Positions 26,215 to 34,698 of a stretch of 50,820 nucleotides of DNA are shown piece by piece. The stretch spans positions 1 through 50,820 of the forward strand of contig CBFCYE010000019.1 in assembly GCA_965602225.1 (NCBI GenBank). Reading direction: 5' to 3'. How positions within the stretch are numbered: the stretch's first letter is position 1; each line of letters opens with the position of its first letter. Under the pieces are notes generated by a model. The model did no database searches. It had not been told where the DNA came from and saw only the letters and a program-made list of their open reading frames with translations. The position numbers and the translations under genes were made by a program. Origin of the DNA: Tenderia sp965602225 (GTDB lineage Bacteria; Pseudomonadota; Gammaproteobacteria; Tenderiales; Tenderiaceae).

Positions 26215-27486
26215 CTAGTATGCATATGAAGCGGCAATATAAACCCCAATACTTTCCATTTCGACATCTTGTAAAACGGTGCTACCTGAGCTTATTTGTG
26301 CCTTGCCGCTGCCGCTGTTGTAGGTAAAGCCAAATGTCAGTGATGAGTTGCGGGTGAAATGGCTGATGCTGGCGCTGATGCCGTATAGGTCGACATGGTC
26401 TGGCTGGTTATAGGCAGTAAAACCCTGTTGCAATTCCGGTGTGTTGGCGAGGTCGGTATAAAAACCGGCGCGGAGTGCCAGGCTGGGTTTTAGATAATAT
26501 TCACTGCCAATGGCGAGGTTGATGACGCTGTCGCGAGCATCGACGCCTGTGCCATAGGCTTCGTAGTAGTTCATGTCGGCTGACACCATCAAGGCATCAT
26601 TTGCAAACCAGGCGCCGCCGAAGTTCATGGTGAGTGGGTATTCACCCTCGGTATCTGAGGCGATGATTTGATGGTTTATCACGTTGCCATTCTGACAAAG
26701 GTCGGCGGCTGTATATGTTGAGCCGTTGGCACCGATGCATGATTGGTGTGAGGTGGCCGTTGAGCTGGTGATGCTGGTTTGGCTGACGCTGGCACCGAGG
26801 GATATTTTTTCTGTCGGTGACCACATCACGCCGAGTATGGGCTTGACGCCGCGCTCTTCTATTTCCAGATATTCGTTGTACCAGTAGCGGTCGCCGTTGT
26901 AGAGCAGAATGGTGTTGGCGATGCGTTGTTGTTGGCGATAGTGGAAATAGAGCGTGGCACCGATGGAAAGGTCAGGACTTAGTTTGTAGGCGTACGAGGG
27001 GCCGAAGTTATAGGTGTTGTCGGTATTGTTGAAGTTGATAATGAACTTGTTGGCGGTGCCTACTGTGGTGGCAATGTTGTCGAAGGTTTGGTCCTGGTCT
27101 TCGATGATGGAGTTGGGTACGGCGTAGGAAAATCCAATTGTGCCTGCGCCCATGGGTTGCACCATGCCAAAGAAATTGGGCAGAAATGTTGACGAACTTC
27201 TATCCCAGTCATATTGCCCGCCAAGCACGTTTTTGTACGATGTCTTTGATTCCTGATAGGTGTTCATGCTGCCGGTGAGGCTGGAGCCGGGTGAGTAGAC
27301 GATGCCGGCCGGGTTATAGAACAGCCCGGTGGGGTCGTCTGATACGGCGGTGTATGCCCCGGCCAGTCCGGCGGCGCGGTCACCCACCAGCATGTTGATG
27401 TAGTGGTATTGATCGGCGCTGGCGCTGTGGCTGCCGAGCGCGCTGATGATACCGATGGCCAGGCTGAGCCTTGATTTAGTTAACAT
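26215..27486 (-). CDS. FadL/OmpP1/TodX-like outer-membrane transport protein
   Basis: A 423-residue β-barrel protein with signal peptide (LAIGIISALGSHSASA). The family opening DRAAGLAGAYTAVSDDPTGL followed by FYNPAGIVY is the OmpP1/FadL hallmark. FadL-type channels let hydrophobic compounds cross the outer membrane. The terminal residue is Tyr rather than the usual Phe. It overlaps the preceding M48 protease gene by 11 bases and is the last gene of the operon led by the CHASE2 cyclase. Confidence 0.88.
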   Translation of the reverse strand: MLTKSRLSLAIGIISALGSHSASADQYHYINMLVGDRAAGLAGAYTAVSDDPTGLFYNPAGIVYSPGSSLTGSMNTYQESKTSYKNVLGGQYDWDRSSSTFLPNFFGMVQPMGAGTIGFSYAVPNSIIEDQDQTFDNIATTVGTANKFIINFNNTDNTYNFGPSYAYKLSPDLSIGATLYFHYRQQQRIANTILLYNGDRYWYNEYLEIEERGVKPILGVMWSPTEKISLGASVSQTSITSSTATSHQSCIGANGSTYTAADLCQNGNVINHQIIASDTEGEYPLTMNFGGAWFANDALMVSADMNYYEAYGTGVDARDSVINLAIGSEYYLKPSLALRAGFYTDLANTPELQQGFTAYNQPDHVDLYGISASISHFTRNSSLTFGFTYNSGSGKAQISSGSTVLQDVEMESIGVYIAASYAY

Positions 27487-28348
27487 GCTGTTCGAACCTC
27501 GTTTTGTTCTTGCTGAGTTGCAGGCTGTCGAGTTCTTCTTCTTCTATAAGCCGGTTGAGACTTTGCAGGCGATTCCTGGATGGCGGATGGGTGGTGTTGA
27601 TTTCGCCAGTCTGGTTGTCGGCCTGTTGGGCGCGTTGCAGATAACGGCGCAAAGCCAGTGGGTCATAGCCTGCTTCAGTGAGCAGCAGGGTGGCGACTCG
27701 ATCCGAGTCCAGCTCATCCTGTTGCGAGTAGCCTTTTTCAAACAGGATGGCAACGGCCTGGTCGATGGCCTGAAAAAAGGCGACGCGGCTGGTGTCTGTG
27801 CCAGCGCTGAGCAGGCGGCCTATGCCTGCCCCGGCGCTTTTGTCTGTGGCCTTGATGTTAAGGGCGTTGACGATATGGCGTTCGCTGATGTGGGCGATTT
27901 CATGGGCCAGGATGGCTGCCAGCTCGGCCTCGTCCTGGGCTAATTTCAGGGCGCCACGGGTAATGAAGATATAACCGCCGGGGGCTGAATAGGCATTGAC
28001 CTTGTCACTGTCGAGGATGGCGAAGTGATAGCTGAGCTCGGTGCGATTGGAGTGGGCTGCCAGTGCGGTGCCGATCAGGCTGATGTAACGGCCTTTTTGG
28101 CTGTCTTTCAGCAGGCCGTGGCGGCCCAGCACGCGGGCGGCGATGTCACGGCCGAATTCGATCTCGGCTTCCACATCTGCCGTGCTGGTTTGCATCAGGG
28201 CATGACTGTTGGCGCGCAGCCTGAATGACTGGCCATCCTCTGTGCCCATGCTTGCGCATGCTGTTAAGCCCAGTCCCAGCCCGGCGATCAGGGTGGATCT
28301 GATTAAGGTGTTAGATTTTTTGTGGCGGCCGCCGGTCTGCTTACTCAA
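27476..28348 (-). CDS. M48 family metalloprotease lipoprotein
   Basis: A 290-residue protein with a lipobox LTAC (Cys31) after a basic, unusually long N terminus. The zinc site is ILAHEIAHISERH (HEIAH 149-153), with the third ligand Glu in QQDELDSDRVA. NAYSAPGGYIFITRGAL is the conserved substrate groove. It resembles the catalytic part of BepA/LoiP-type periplasmic proteases but lacks the BepA TPR domain, ending in a short helical tail. It overlaps the SH3-protein stop by 8 bases and the FadL-like start by 11 bases, so the three are translationally coupled. Confidence 0.9.
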   Translation of the reverse strand: MSKQTGGRHKKSNTLIRSTLIAGLGLGLTACASMGTEDGQSFRLRANSHALMQTSTADVEAEIEFGRDIAARVLGRHGLLKDSQKGRYISLIGTALAAHSNRTELSYHFAILDSDKVNAYSAPGGYIFITRGALKLAQDEAELAAILAHEIAHISERHIVNALNIKATDKSAGAGIGRLLSAGTDTSRVAFFQAIDQAVAILFEKGYSQQDELDSDRVATLLLTEAGYDPLALRRYLQRAQQADNQTGEINTTHPPSRNRLQSLNRLIEEEELDSLQLSKNKTRFEQHVN

Positions 28349-28820
28349 GCCCTTGCTCCATAAATTTCATTGCATCGTCTTCAGAGACACCCATCTCTTC
28401 CATTTCCGATAGGGCGCTGAAGTCGGCGACGCTATCGTCGCTTTGGCGGGCGCGACCATCGCTGCGTAGTCCACGGGCGGCAGCTGAGGCGGTGGCGACC
28501 GAGGCCCGACGGCGGGCTGATTGCTGTAGTTGTTCGCTATTGTTTTCTAATACGCTGATCTTGGCCATGGGCGGGGTGTTTTTTACCAATAGTTTGGAGA
28601 CCCAGCCCTGCTGGCCGTCGAATTCGACCTTTAACCAGCGCCTATGTGTTTCGATTACTTCAATAGCGTCGCCCTTTTTGGCGCTGCTGACAACATCGCT
28701 TTTCATCGATGGCGCGGCATAGATTTTTGCCTGGCGGCCCTGAATATAGCCGGTCTCGGCCAGTGCCATCGAGCTGCTAATGGCCAGGATAACGAGGGTT
28801 AAGAGTGCCTTGGTTGTCAT
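28341..28820 (-). CDS. SH3 domain-containing periplasmic protein
   Basis: A 159-residue protein with signal peptide (LLTLVILAISSSMALA). A bacterial SH3 domain covers about residues 24-80 (AKIYAAPSMKSDVVSSAKKG, then RRWLKVEFDGQQGWVSKLLV). A low-complexity basic region and an acidic C terminus (FSALSEMEEMGVSEDDAMKF) follow. SH3b domains commonly bind peptidoglycan or partner proteins. The start is the ATG at 28820 with GGGGA upstream. It lies 90 bases after the cyclase and overlaps the protease gene. Confidence 0.82.
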   Translation of the reverse strand: MTTKALLTLVILAISSSMALAETGYIQGRQAKIYAAPSMKSDVVSSAKKGDAIEVIETHRRWLKVEFDGQQGWVSKLLVKNTPPMAKISVLENNSEQLQQSARRRASVATASAAARGLRSDGRARQSDDSVADFSALSEMEEMGVSEDDAMKFMEQGLE

Positions 28821-28910
28821 TATGAATATCCCCTTTGGGCGCAATTTCTGTCAGCACTTATATATAGAATGTGCTTGCTCTATATCCCATCGGCAACAGC
28901 TGCGATTGCT

Positions 28911-31055
28911 TTACTTGGTGGTCATGGTGAAGGCGCCGTCCCAGTCTGCGGGGGGCGGGGTTTGGCGATAGGCCTGGCAACGCTTGATAAATATGGCCTT
29001 TAGAGTTTCGGTGGGCAGCTTTGAATATAGTCTGATGGCTTCATCCCAGTCCTGGTTGAGATAGGCATCAAAGGCCTGTTGCGATTGCTCGGCAATGGCC
29101 TTGGCCTCGTCGTCGCTGTGACCGATGATGGGAGCAAAGATACGGATTGGCACCTGCTTGCCCTTGACCTGCACCAGATCAAGGATGCAACACGGCGGCG
29201 GTGTTTGCAGCAAGTCATAGGTGTATTCGGAAATCACCACAGCGACGCCGTATTGCTTGGTCAGGCCTTCCAGCCGCGAGGCCAGATTGACGTTGTCGCC
29301 GATGATGGTGAAGTCGAGTTTCTGTTCCGAGCCGATATTGCCAAGGATGACATTACCGCTGTTGATGCCGATGCCAACCTGCAGATTGGGATAACCCTTC
29401 TCGTCCAGCCAGCGGTTGACCTCGGTCATGCGCACGTCCATCTCGATGGCGGCCTGCAGGGCCTTGTCGGCATGTCTAGCCTCTTTGATGGGGGCGCCCC
29501 AGAAGGCCATGATGGCATCACCGATGAATTTGTCGATGGTGCCGTGGTGGTTGAATATGGTGTCGGTCATGACCGAGAAATAATAGTTGAGCATCTCGAC
29601 TACCTTGTCGGCGGGCACGGCCTCCGACAAGCTGGTAAAGCCGCGGATGTCAGAAAACAGGATAGACAGACACTCGTTGCTGCCGACTTCTGCCTTGAGG
29701 TGGTCCTGATAGTGATCGACGACGCTGCTAAGCACCGCCGGTGAAACATATTGGCCAAGCATGGTGCGGACCCGGCGCTTGTCACGGCCTTCGGTCACCA
29801 TCAAGAAGGTGAAGCCGAGGCTGGTGGCGAGGATGATGGCACCAAGTGGGGCCGAGAGGTGCAAGACCTGATTGTTTGAAAAGGCGTAAACGGCAAGGGC
29901 GGCATAGGCCGCAGCCAGCAACATCGGGGTGGTGATCTTTAGCGCGGTATTTTTTTGATAGATGACCAGAAAACTGACTAGCAGGCTAAAGCCGACGCTG
30001 AGCAAGGTGGTCGTGGTATCTGAAGCGGGTTGGAGAATGTCGCCGCTAAGGATGTTGCCTGCCGTGGTGGCATGCAGGATGACGCCGGGGGTGGTGCTGG
30101 AGAGTGGTGTGGTTTTCAGGTCTTCCAGGCCAACGGCGCTGGCACCGATGAAGACAATCTTGTCGCTGAATTCATAGGGGTCAACAATCAGATTGTCGAT
30201 CTCGCCCTCAAGCAGCTGCTGTGCCGAGGCGATGATGCCACTGGCTGAATAGGTGTTGATGTGCTGGTAGTAATTCAGCAGCAGATCGGTTTGTGCGTTG
30301 ACCGGGATTAGTCGGTTGCCGAGCTGAATGGCCTGATCGTTGCCCTCGATTGATGTGTCGCCACTGATGAGTGGGCTGACGCCAAGGGTGGCATAGAGTT
30401 GTCCTTGATAGTTTCTGAACAGTCTGCTGCTGCGATAAACGCCGTCGCTATCGGCGTTGGTGCTAACCACCCCCAGTTGATGGCTGGCTTGCAACAATTC
30501 CGTAAAAGGCAGGTAGTAGCGGTTGTTGTCGGGGCTATGCAGCCTGGTTAGGTTGTTTAGGCCGTGGCGCAAGGCCTGTTGTGGCAGCGGCTGATTGAGC
30601 TGGCGGGTGTTTATCTCGTCGTCAATATCATTGTGTAGTTGCATGGAATGAATGACCTGACTGCCGCTGACGGTGGCGTCAGCCAGGCGCAGATCGCTGT
30701 CACTGATCTTGTCGGTGTTGCCTGGATTGGCCTCGTATTCAGTAAACAGGATGTCGAAGACGATGGCTCTGGGTTCGCCCAGGCTGATGAAGTCGATTAT
30801 GTCGGCATGTACCGAACGTGGCCATGGCCAACGACCGACGACTGGGTCCATGGCGCTGAGCGAGGCATCGTCGATGAGGACGATGACAATGTCGTCCGGG
30901 GCATGGCTGTTGCTACGGCTGTGCTTCATGCGCCAGTCATAGCTAATGTTTTCCAGTCTGGTCAGATTGCCGCTGGCGAAGAGCCCAACCGATAGCGCAA
31001 TAGTGATTGTCGCAATCAGGCAGGCTGACCAGAATTGTTGTTTGTTTTTAGACAT
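28911..31055 (-). CDS. CHASE2 domain class III adenylate/guanylate cyclase
   Basis: A 714-residue membrane protein. After helix 1 (LIATITIALSVGLFASGNLT) a periplasmic CHASE2 sensor domain runs to about residue 350 (DDIVIVLIDDASLSAMD; GRWPWPRSVHADII), followed by three membrane helices and a cyclase domain. Catalytic features are FSDIRGFTSLSE and KFIGDAIMAFWGAP (two metal Asp), and FTIIGDNVNLASRLEG. Whether it makes cAMP or cGMP cannot be told by eye. First gene of an operon with the SH3, M48 and FadL-like genes. Confidence 0.93.
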   Translation of the reverse strand: MSKNKQQFWSACLIATITIALSVGLFASGNLTRLENISYDWRMKHSRSNSHAPDDIVIVLIDDASLSAMDPVVGRWPWPRSVHADIIDFISLGEPRAIVFDILFTEYEANPGNTDKISDSDLRLADATVSGSQVIHSMQLHNDIDDEINTRQLNQPLPQQALRHGLNNLTRLHSPDNNRYYLPFTELLQASHQLGVVSTNADSDGVYRSSRLFRNYQGQLYATLGVSPLISGDTSIEGNDQAIQLGNRLIPVNAQTDLLLNYYQHINTYSASGIIASAQQLLEGEIDNLIVDPYEFSDKIVFIGASAVGLEDLKTTPLSSTTPGVILHATTAGNILSGDILQPASDTTTTLLSVGFSLLVSFLVIYQKNTALKITTPMLLAAAYAALAVYAFSNNQVLHLSAPLGAIILATSLGFTFLMVTEGRDKRRVRTMLGQYVSPAVLSSVVDHYQDHLKAEVGSNECLSILFSDIRGFTSLSEAVPADKVVEMLNYYFSVMTDTIFNHHGTIDKFIGDAIMAFWGAPIKEARHADKALQAAIEMDVRMTEVNRWLDEKGYPNLQVGIGINSGNVILGNIGSEQKLDFTIIGDNVNLASRLEGLTKQYGVAVVISEYTYDLLQTPPPCCILDLVQVKGKQVPIRIFAPIIGHSDDEAKAIAEQSQQAFDAYLNQDWDEAIRLYSKLPTETLKAIFIKRCQAYRQTPPPADWDGAFTMTTK

Positions 31056-31251
31056 ATAAGCTCATGCAGTGACCTAGAAGCTGTATCGGTCACAGCTCGG
31101 ACTACCTGAGCTGGTAGCTGGGCTTGAGAGGCTAGAAGTTATTGCCAGGGCAGGGTTGTTGGGCTGTTTTCTATCAGATTGTTGTGACAAGAGGCAGCCA
31201 CCCCAGTGGTGGCCGCCTCCTCAACATAATTCAGTTGAGCGGGTTCATGGT

Positions 31252-31767
31252 TTAATCATCCCAGCGGCCAATCCCTGGAATATTGATTTCACGTTCAGCG
31301 TAAGAGCCGGCGGCGGCCTTCTGGTGGCATGCTTCACAGTTGCTGATGCTTTTGACCTGGGTGCTGCCCTTGATCTTGTTGGTAACCTTGCGATGTTCTT
31401 TGACGAAGTACGGTATTTTGCTGATGCGCAACGGTGTTTCGCTGTTGCGGATGGAGCGCATTAGCTTAACCGAGCGTTTGTAGTTGGAGTGGTCGCCGGC
31501 ATTTTTTGCTAGGTAGTCGCTGAGCATTTGTTGGTCCGCAGCAGGCAGTTCGGCGTTTTCGCCAAAGTGATCATCCAGGCTGCTCATGATCTTTTTCCAG
31601 GAGCGCTCTGGCAGCAGGCCCGGCTGATAGGCGAAATGGCATGAGCCGCATTCATCGGTGTATTGTTGATTGTTGACGGCAGCGACATCGCCACTGGCCA
31701 GGGCAGCATGGCTGGCTGTTATCAAGACACCTGCGATTATTAGTCCTGTCAGTGATTTAGTATTCAT
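31252..31767 (-). CDS. Dihaem cytochrome c (DHC family)
   Basis: A 171-residue periplasmic cytochrome with signal peptide (LIIAGVLITASHAALA). Haem motifs are CGSCH (40-44) and CEACH (144-148). ECGSCHFAYQPGLLPERSW, HFGENAEL, and the end IPGIGRW match the DHC at 23523-24077. It lies 30 bases after the SHP-type gene and is the last gene of that operon. In Rhodobacter, DHC donates electrons to SHP; the same pairing is inferred here. Confidence 0.93.
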   Translation of the reverse strand: MNTKSLTGLIIAGVLITASHAALASGDVAAVNNQQYTDECGSCHFAYQPGLLPERSWKKIMSSLDDHFGENAELPAADQQMLSDYLAKNAGDHSNYKRSVKLMRSIRNSETPLRISKIPYFVKEHRKVTNKIKGSTQVKSISNCEACHQKAAAGSYAEREINIPGIGRWDD

Positions 31768-31797
31768 ATCGTGTCTCCTGGTTGTTGTCGTGAGTGA

Positions 31798-32205
31798 TTA
31801 CAAGCCTCTTAGATATTCAAGATAGTCGCCTTTTTCCTGGTTGGTGCATTCGCGTCCCAGCACCCATTTGCAGTTGCGTTTAAACCACTTGTTGATGAAT
31901 TTGATTTTTGTGAGCCGCTCATTGTTGACCGAAGGCGCTAACGGGTCGATGACCTTGCCGGTCTTGGCGTGTTTTCCTGGTTTGCTCAGGTCGGCGGTGT
32001 GGCAGGTCTGGCAGGTGCGATTTTTGCCAGATTCAGCGTCGAAGTGTTTTTCGGTCCACATTTGTTCACCCTTGGCGGCGCTGAAGGGGCCAGCGCCGGC
32101 ACTGAGGTATTCCTGTTGCAGGGTGTCGACCGCACCAGCATGCACTTGCGTGCTGAGAGCCATGAATAATGCTGCTGCTGTAAGTTTGCCGAAGTTTAGC
32201 TTCAT
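31798..32205 (-). CDS. SHP-type monohaem cytochrome c (DUF1924)
   Basis: A 135-residue periplasmic cytochrome with signal peptide ending near VHA. Haem motif CQTCH (65-69) and the family-specific C-terminal block INKWFKRNCKWVLGREC (two Cys likely forming a disulfide) match DUF1924/SHP. In Rhodobacter sphaeroides SHP an Asn replaces the Met ligand and the haem binds O2 and NO; the Asn-rich SVNNERLTK segment is the likely counterpart here. AAGGAG precedes the ATG at 32205. It sits between the b561-DHC fusion and DHC. Confidence 0.9.
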   Translation of the reverse strand: MKLNFGKLTAAALFMALSTQVHAGAVDTLQQEYLSAGAGPFSAAKGEQMWTEKHFDAESGKNRTCQTCHTADLSKPGKHAKTGKVIDPLAPSVNNERLTKIKFINKWFKRNCKWVLGRECTNQEKGDYLEYLRGL

Positions 32206-32233
32206 GATTTTCTTCTCCTTGAAAAGATTCAGA

Positions 32234-33424
32234 TTATTTTGCAGGTTGGCCAAAGATGGACTTGAGCCACTCTATAGCGTCTAGTTTTTGTTCACCGGGG
32301 ATGCGCATATTGGCATCTTCAAAGGTGCCCTGTTTGGCATCAAGGTGACAGGCGCCGCAGTTGGTCTTGCTCTTGATTATGTCGCGCTTCCAGACATCAT
32401 CGGTGATCTCGTCATGTTTTCTTTTCCAGTAACTGACCTCGGTAATCCGCAGTGGAGTGTCGTTGGCGGCTATATTGCTGTTCATGCGCCAGGCCGGTTC
32501 GGTCTGTTCCAGGTCAGCTGAATAGGCGTTGGCATAGTTCAGCAGTTCGGTGATGGTGTCTTCATCCAGGTCCAGGTCGTCACCGAAATGTTCTTCCTGT
32601 TGTTCCAGCATTAATTTCCATGAACGGGCTGGCAGCAGGCTGGGGTGAAAGGCCAGATGACATTCACTGCACGCCTCTTCCCAAACATCACTTTTGGCCA
32701 GTTCCGGGCCCTTGAAGGGTAGATAGGGCTGCTCTTGTGTTTCTGTAAGATAGCCGCCAAAGGTGGCGATGACATAGGCAATAATAACGGTGACCATGGT
32801 GGCGGCGATCAGCCGATGGGGCCGAACGCTGGCCGATTTGGTGTCCGCTGTCTTGGTGCCGCGAAACATGGTGCCAATCAGGTTTTCGCGGTGGAATAGG
32901 CTTTCAGTAATGACACCACAAAAATGAATGAACACCAGCAGCAATAGACCATAGGCGGCGATTTCATGGGCTTCTCGAAAGATGGTGCTTTGGCGAAAGC
33001 TGATCACCCCAGCCAGCGGGCCATGTTGTTCTTCGCCACCAAGCACAAAGAGGCCGGATATGGTTAGCGCTAAGCCAAAACCAATCAAGGCAAAGATAGC
33101 CCAGGCGCCAGCCGGGTTGTGGCCAACATAGCGGCGCATGTCTTCACCAAACAGACCTTTTATATAGCCGATGACTTCAGGCAGGCTGTAGCTGAATTGC
33201 TGAAAGCGGGCGTAGTGAGTGCCAAGCACGCCCCAGATGAGGCGGAAGATGAGCAGGCCAAGGAAGGTATAACCGGCGAAGGTATGGGTATCAAGATAGC
33301 GGTTGTCGTCATAGCTTAGCCAGGCGATAACAAAGGATGTGACCAGCAACCAATGGAATACCCGGGTAGGAACATCCCATACCAGTATCGATTGTGACGT
33401 TTTATTTTTATTGTGTTCGGTCAT
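32234..33424 (-). CDS. Cytochrome b561-dihaem cytochrome c (DHC) fusion
   Basis: A 396-residue fusion. Residues ~14-225 form a cytochrome b561-type membrane domain (VWDVPTRVFHWLLVTS; His24, His47, His153, His167 are candidate b-haem ligands). Residues ~245-390 form a DHC domain with haem motifs CSECH (252-256) and CGACH (356-360) and the DHC block SECHLAFHPSLLPARSW. It would take electrons from the quinol pool to periplasmic c-haems in one chain, then to SHP. First gene of the SHP-DHC operon (28 bases to SHP). Confidence 0.93.
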   Translation of the reverse strand: MTEHNKNKTSQSILVWDVPTRVFHWLLVTSFVIAWLSYDDNRYLDTHTFAGYTFLGLLIFRLIWGVLGTHYARFQQFSYSLPEVIGYIKGLFGEDMRRYVGHNPAGAWAIFALIGFGLALTISGLFVLGGEEQHGPLAGVISFRQSTIFREAHEIAAYGLLLLVFIHFCGVITESLFHRENLIGTMFRGTKTADTKSASVRPHRLIAATMVTVIIAYVIATFGGYLTETQEQPYLPFKGPELAKSDVWEEACSECHLAFHPSLLPARSWKLMLEQQEEHFGDDLDLDEDTITELLNYANAYSADLEQTEPAWRMNSNIAANDTPLRITEVSYWKRKHDEITDDVWKRDIIKSKTNCGACHLDAKQGTFEDANMRIPGEQKLDAIEWLKSIFGQPAK

Positions 33425-33639
33425 TTCTGCCTCGTTAGCCGCCTTAATAGTTATAGTTCAGACATTGTTGTTAACAACCATAATCGGCCAAGCTTAAACG
33501 AATCTGAATCAACTGGATGGCGTTGAAATTCGTTTGTATTAGATCGCAGTTTTTTCAGTTGCAGATAAGACGAGTAGCCAAGTTCGGCTGGCTAGTAATG
33601 ACACTCAGGTTGTGGGGCCTGGCGATGCAGCTGCTGGAC

Positions 33640-34173
33640 TTAGCTCTGAGTTTTGCTGCTGTGAGTGCGATGGGGTGGTTTTTTCGGTGTTAGGGTAAAC
33701 CAGTCGTCGGATGAGATTTCATAAAAGTGGTCAGCTTCACTGCGTAATTGATTTGAGGTGGTGCTTGGCACGGCGGCAATTTCAACGCGTACGCCCTCAC
33801 CTTTTAAATGGCGGACCAGTTCAATGTAATCTGAGTCACCGGACATGATAATGATGGTGTCTACCTTGCTGGCCAGTTGGGTGGCTGTAATGCTCAGGGG
33901 GATGTCGGCTGACTTGTGGCATGGTCTGACTGAACCATGAAAGTTGCTGTGCAGACGCTCTTTTAGTTTTGATGAGATTGTATGGCCTTCACGAAAATAG
34001 ACCAGACGATTCAAGCCGCGGTTATCCAGCAGCTTAGGCACCAAGGTATCAAAGTTGAGCATGGTCTGGTTGTCACCGGTTTCGGTGTGGATGCTACGTT
34101 CTATATTGTTGCCATCAATAAGGATTGCAATAGACTGGCTGATGTTGACGTTTGATGGGCGTATTTGGTTCAT
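33640..34173 (-). CDS. NYN domain protein (LabA/DUF88-like)
   Basis: A 177-residue PIN-like NYN protein. AILIDGNNIE (Asp20), VYFREGH, and IIMSGDSDYIELV followed by GVRVEIAAVPS give the acidic active-site pattern of this predicted ribonuclease family. The C-terminal ~20 residues are basic. It stands alone; RNA processing is inferred from the family only. Confidence 0.88.
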   Translation of the reverse strand: MNQIRPSNVNISQSIAILIDGNNIERSIHTETGDNQTMLNFDTLVPKLLDNRGLNRLVYFREGHTISSKLKERLHSNFHGSVRPCHKSADIPLSITATQLASKVDTIIIMSGDSDYIELVRHLKGEGVRVEIAAVPSTTSNQLRSEADHFYEISSDDWFTLTPKKPPHRTHSSKTQS

Positions 34174-34261
34174 ATTGTTCTTGTTAGGTTGATGGGCTGT
34201 GTCTGATTATAGGCCCAGTTTAGAATTAATACAGGATTGTGTTTGTGGTTTACGCAGATGT

Positions 34262-34300
34262 AAAAAAGCCACCAATGTTGCTTATGCATTGGTGGCTTGT
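34262..34300 (-). terminator. Rho-independent terminator of the 60-residue gene
   Basis: AAGCCACCAATG-CATAAGCAA-CATTGGTGGCTT followed by TTTTTACA on the minus strand, just past the stop of the small gene at 34316-34498. Confidence 0.9.
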
Positions 34301-34315
34301 TAAATATGTTTTTAT

Positions 34316-34498
34316 TTATTTAGCGACGTCTTTGATAGGGCTTTGTTGCATCATGTATGGTGGGCAATGTCTCAATGGATCATCGGCGCTAATTTTATTC
34401 GCATCGATAATTAGGCCGTTATTTTGAGAGGCCTTTTTTCTTTTTCTCGAAACCACCAGTGTGTTCGAAAAGCCAACGTGATTGAGTGAATCTTTCAT
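34316..34498 (-). CDS. Small basic hypothetical protein, 60 residues
   Basis: The ATG at 34498 is preceded by GGAGGG at a six-base spacing, and a strong terminator lies right after the stop. The product starts MKDSLNHVGFSNTLVVSRKR; KKASQNNGLIIDANKISADD and a C-terminal HCPPYMMQQSPIKDVAK follow. There is no signal peptide or membrane helix; the middle is basic. I do not recognise it. A terminator for the upstream radical SAM gene (34606-34640) separates the two, so it is an independent unit. Confidence 0.7.
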   Translation of the reverse strand: MKDSLNHVGFSNTLVVSRKRKKASQNNGLIIDANKISADDPLRHCPPYMMQQSPIKDVAK

Positions 34499-34605
34499 CA
34501 GTTTCCCTCCAGCGCTTTTATAAGCTGAATTTATGCTGCTATAAATATTGATCAATAACGATTGCCAATCAATTATCAGAAACAGAACTATAGCAGCAAT
34601 TTGAA

Positions 34606-34640
34606 ATAAGAAAACCCGCTAATGCCAGGGTGTATTAGCA
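34606..34640 (-). terminator. Likely terminator of the radical SAM gene
   Basis: GCTAAT-ACACCCTGGC-ATTAGC followed by GGGTTTTCTTATTT on the minus strand. A longer alternative pairing of AACCGCTAA near the stop with TTAGCGGGTT is also possible. Confidence 0.5.
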
Positions 34641-34698
34641 TTGTGGTGTAAGCCTATTTCTATCAATGGCTTAGCGGTTTAAGTTGATGTTTTATGGA

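Noticed and set aside
31191..31219. Hairpin GAGGCAGCCACC / GGTGGCCGCCTC as terminator of the SHP-DHC operon
   Set aside because: A stable hairpin lies about 30 bases past the DHC stop, but no T run follows on the minus strand, so I did not list it as a terminator.
33768..33784. TTGGCACGGCGG as a second σ54 site
   Set aside because: It lies inside the NYN coding region and lacks the GC at the -12 spacing.
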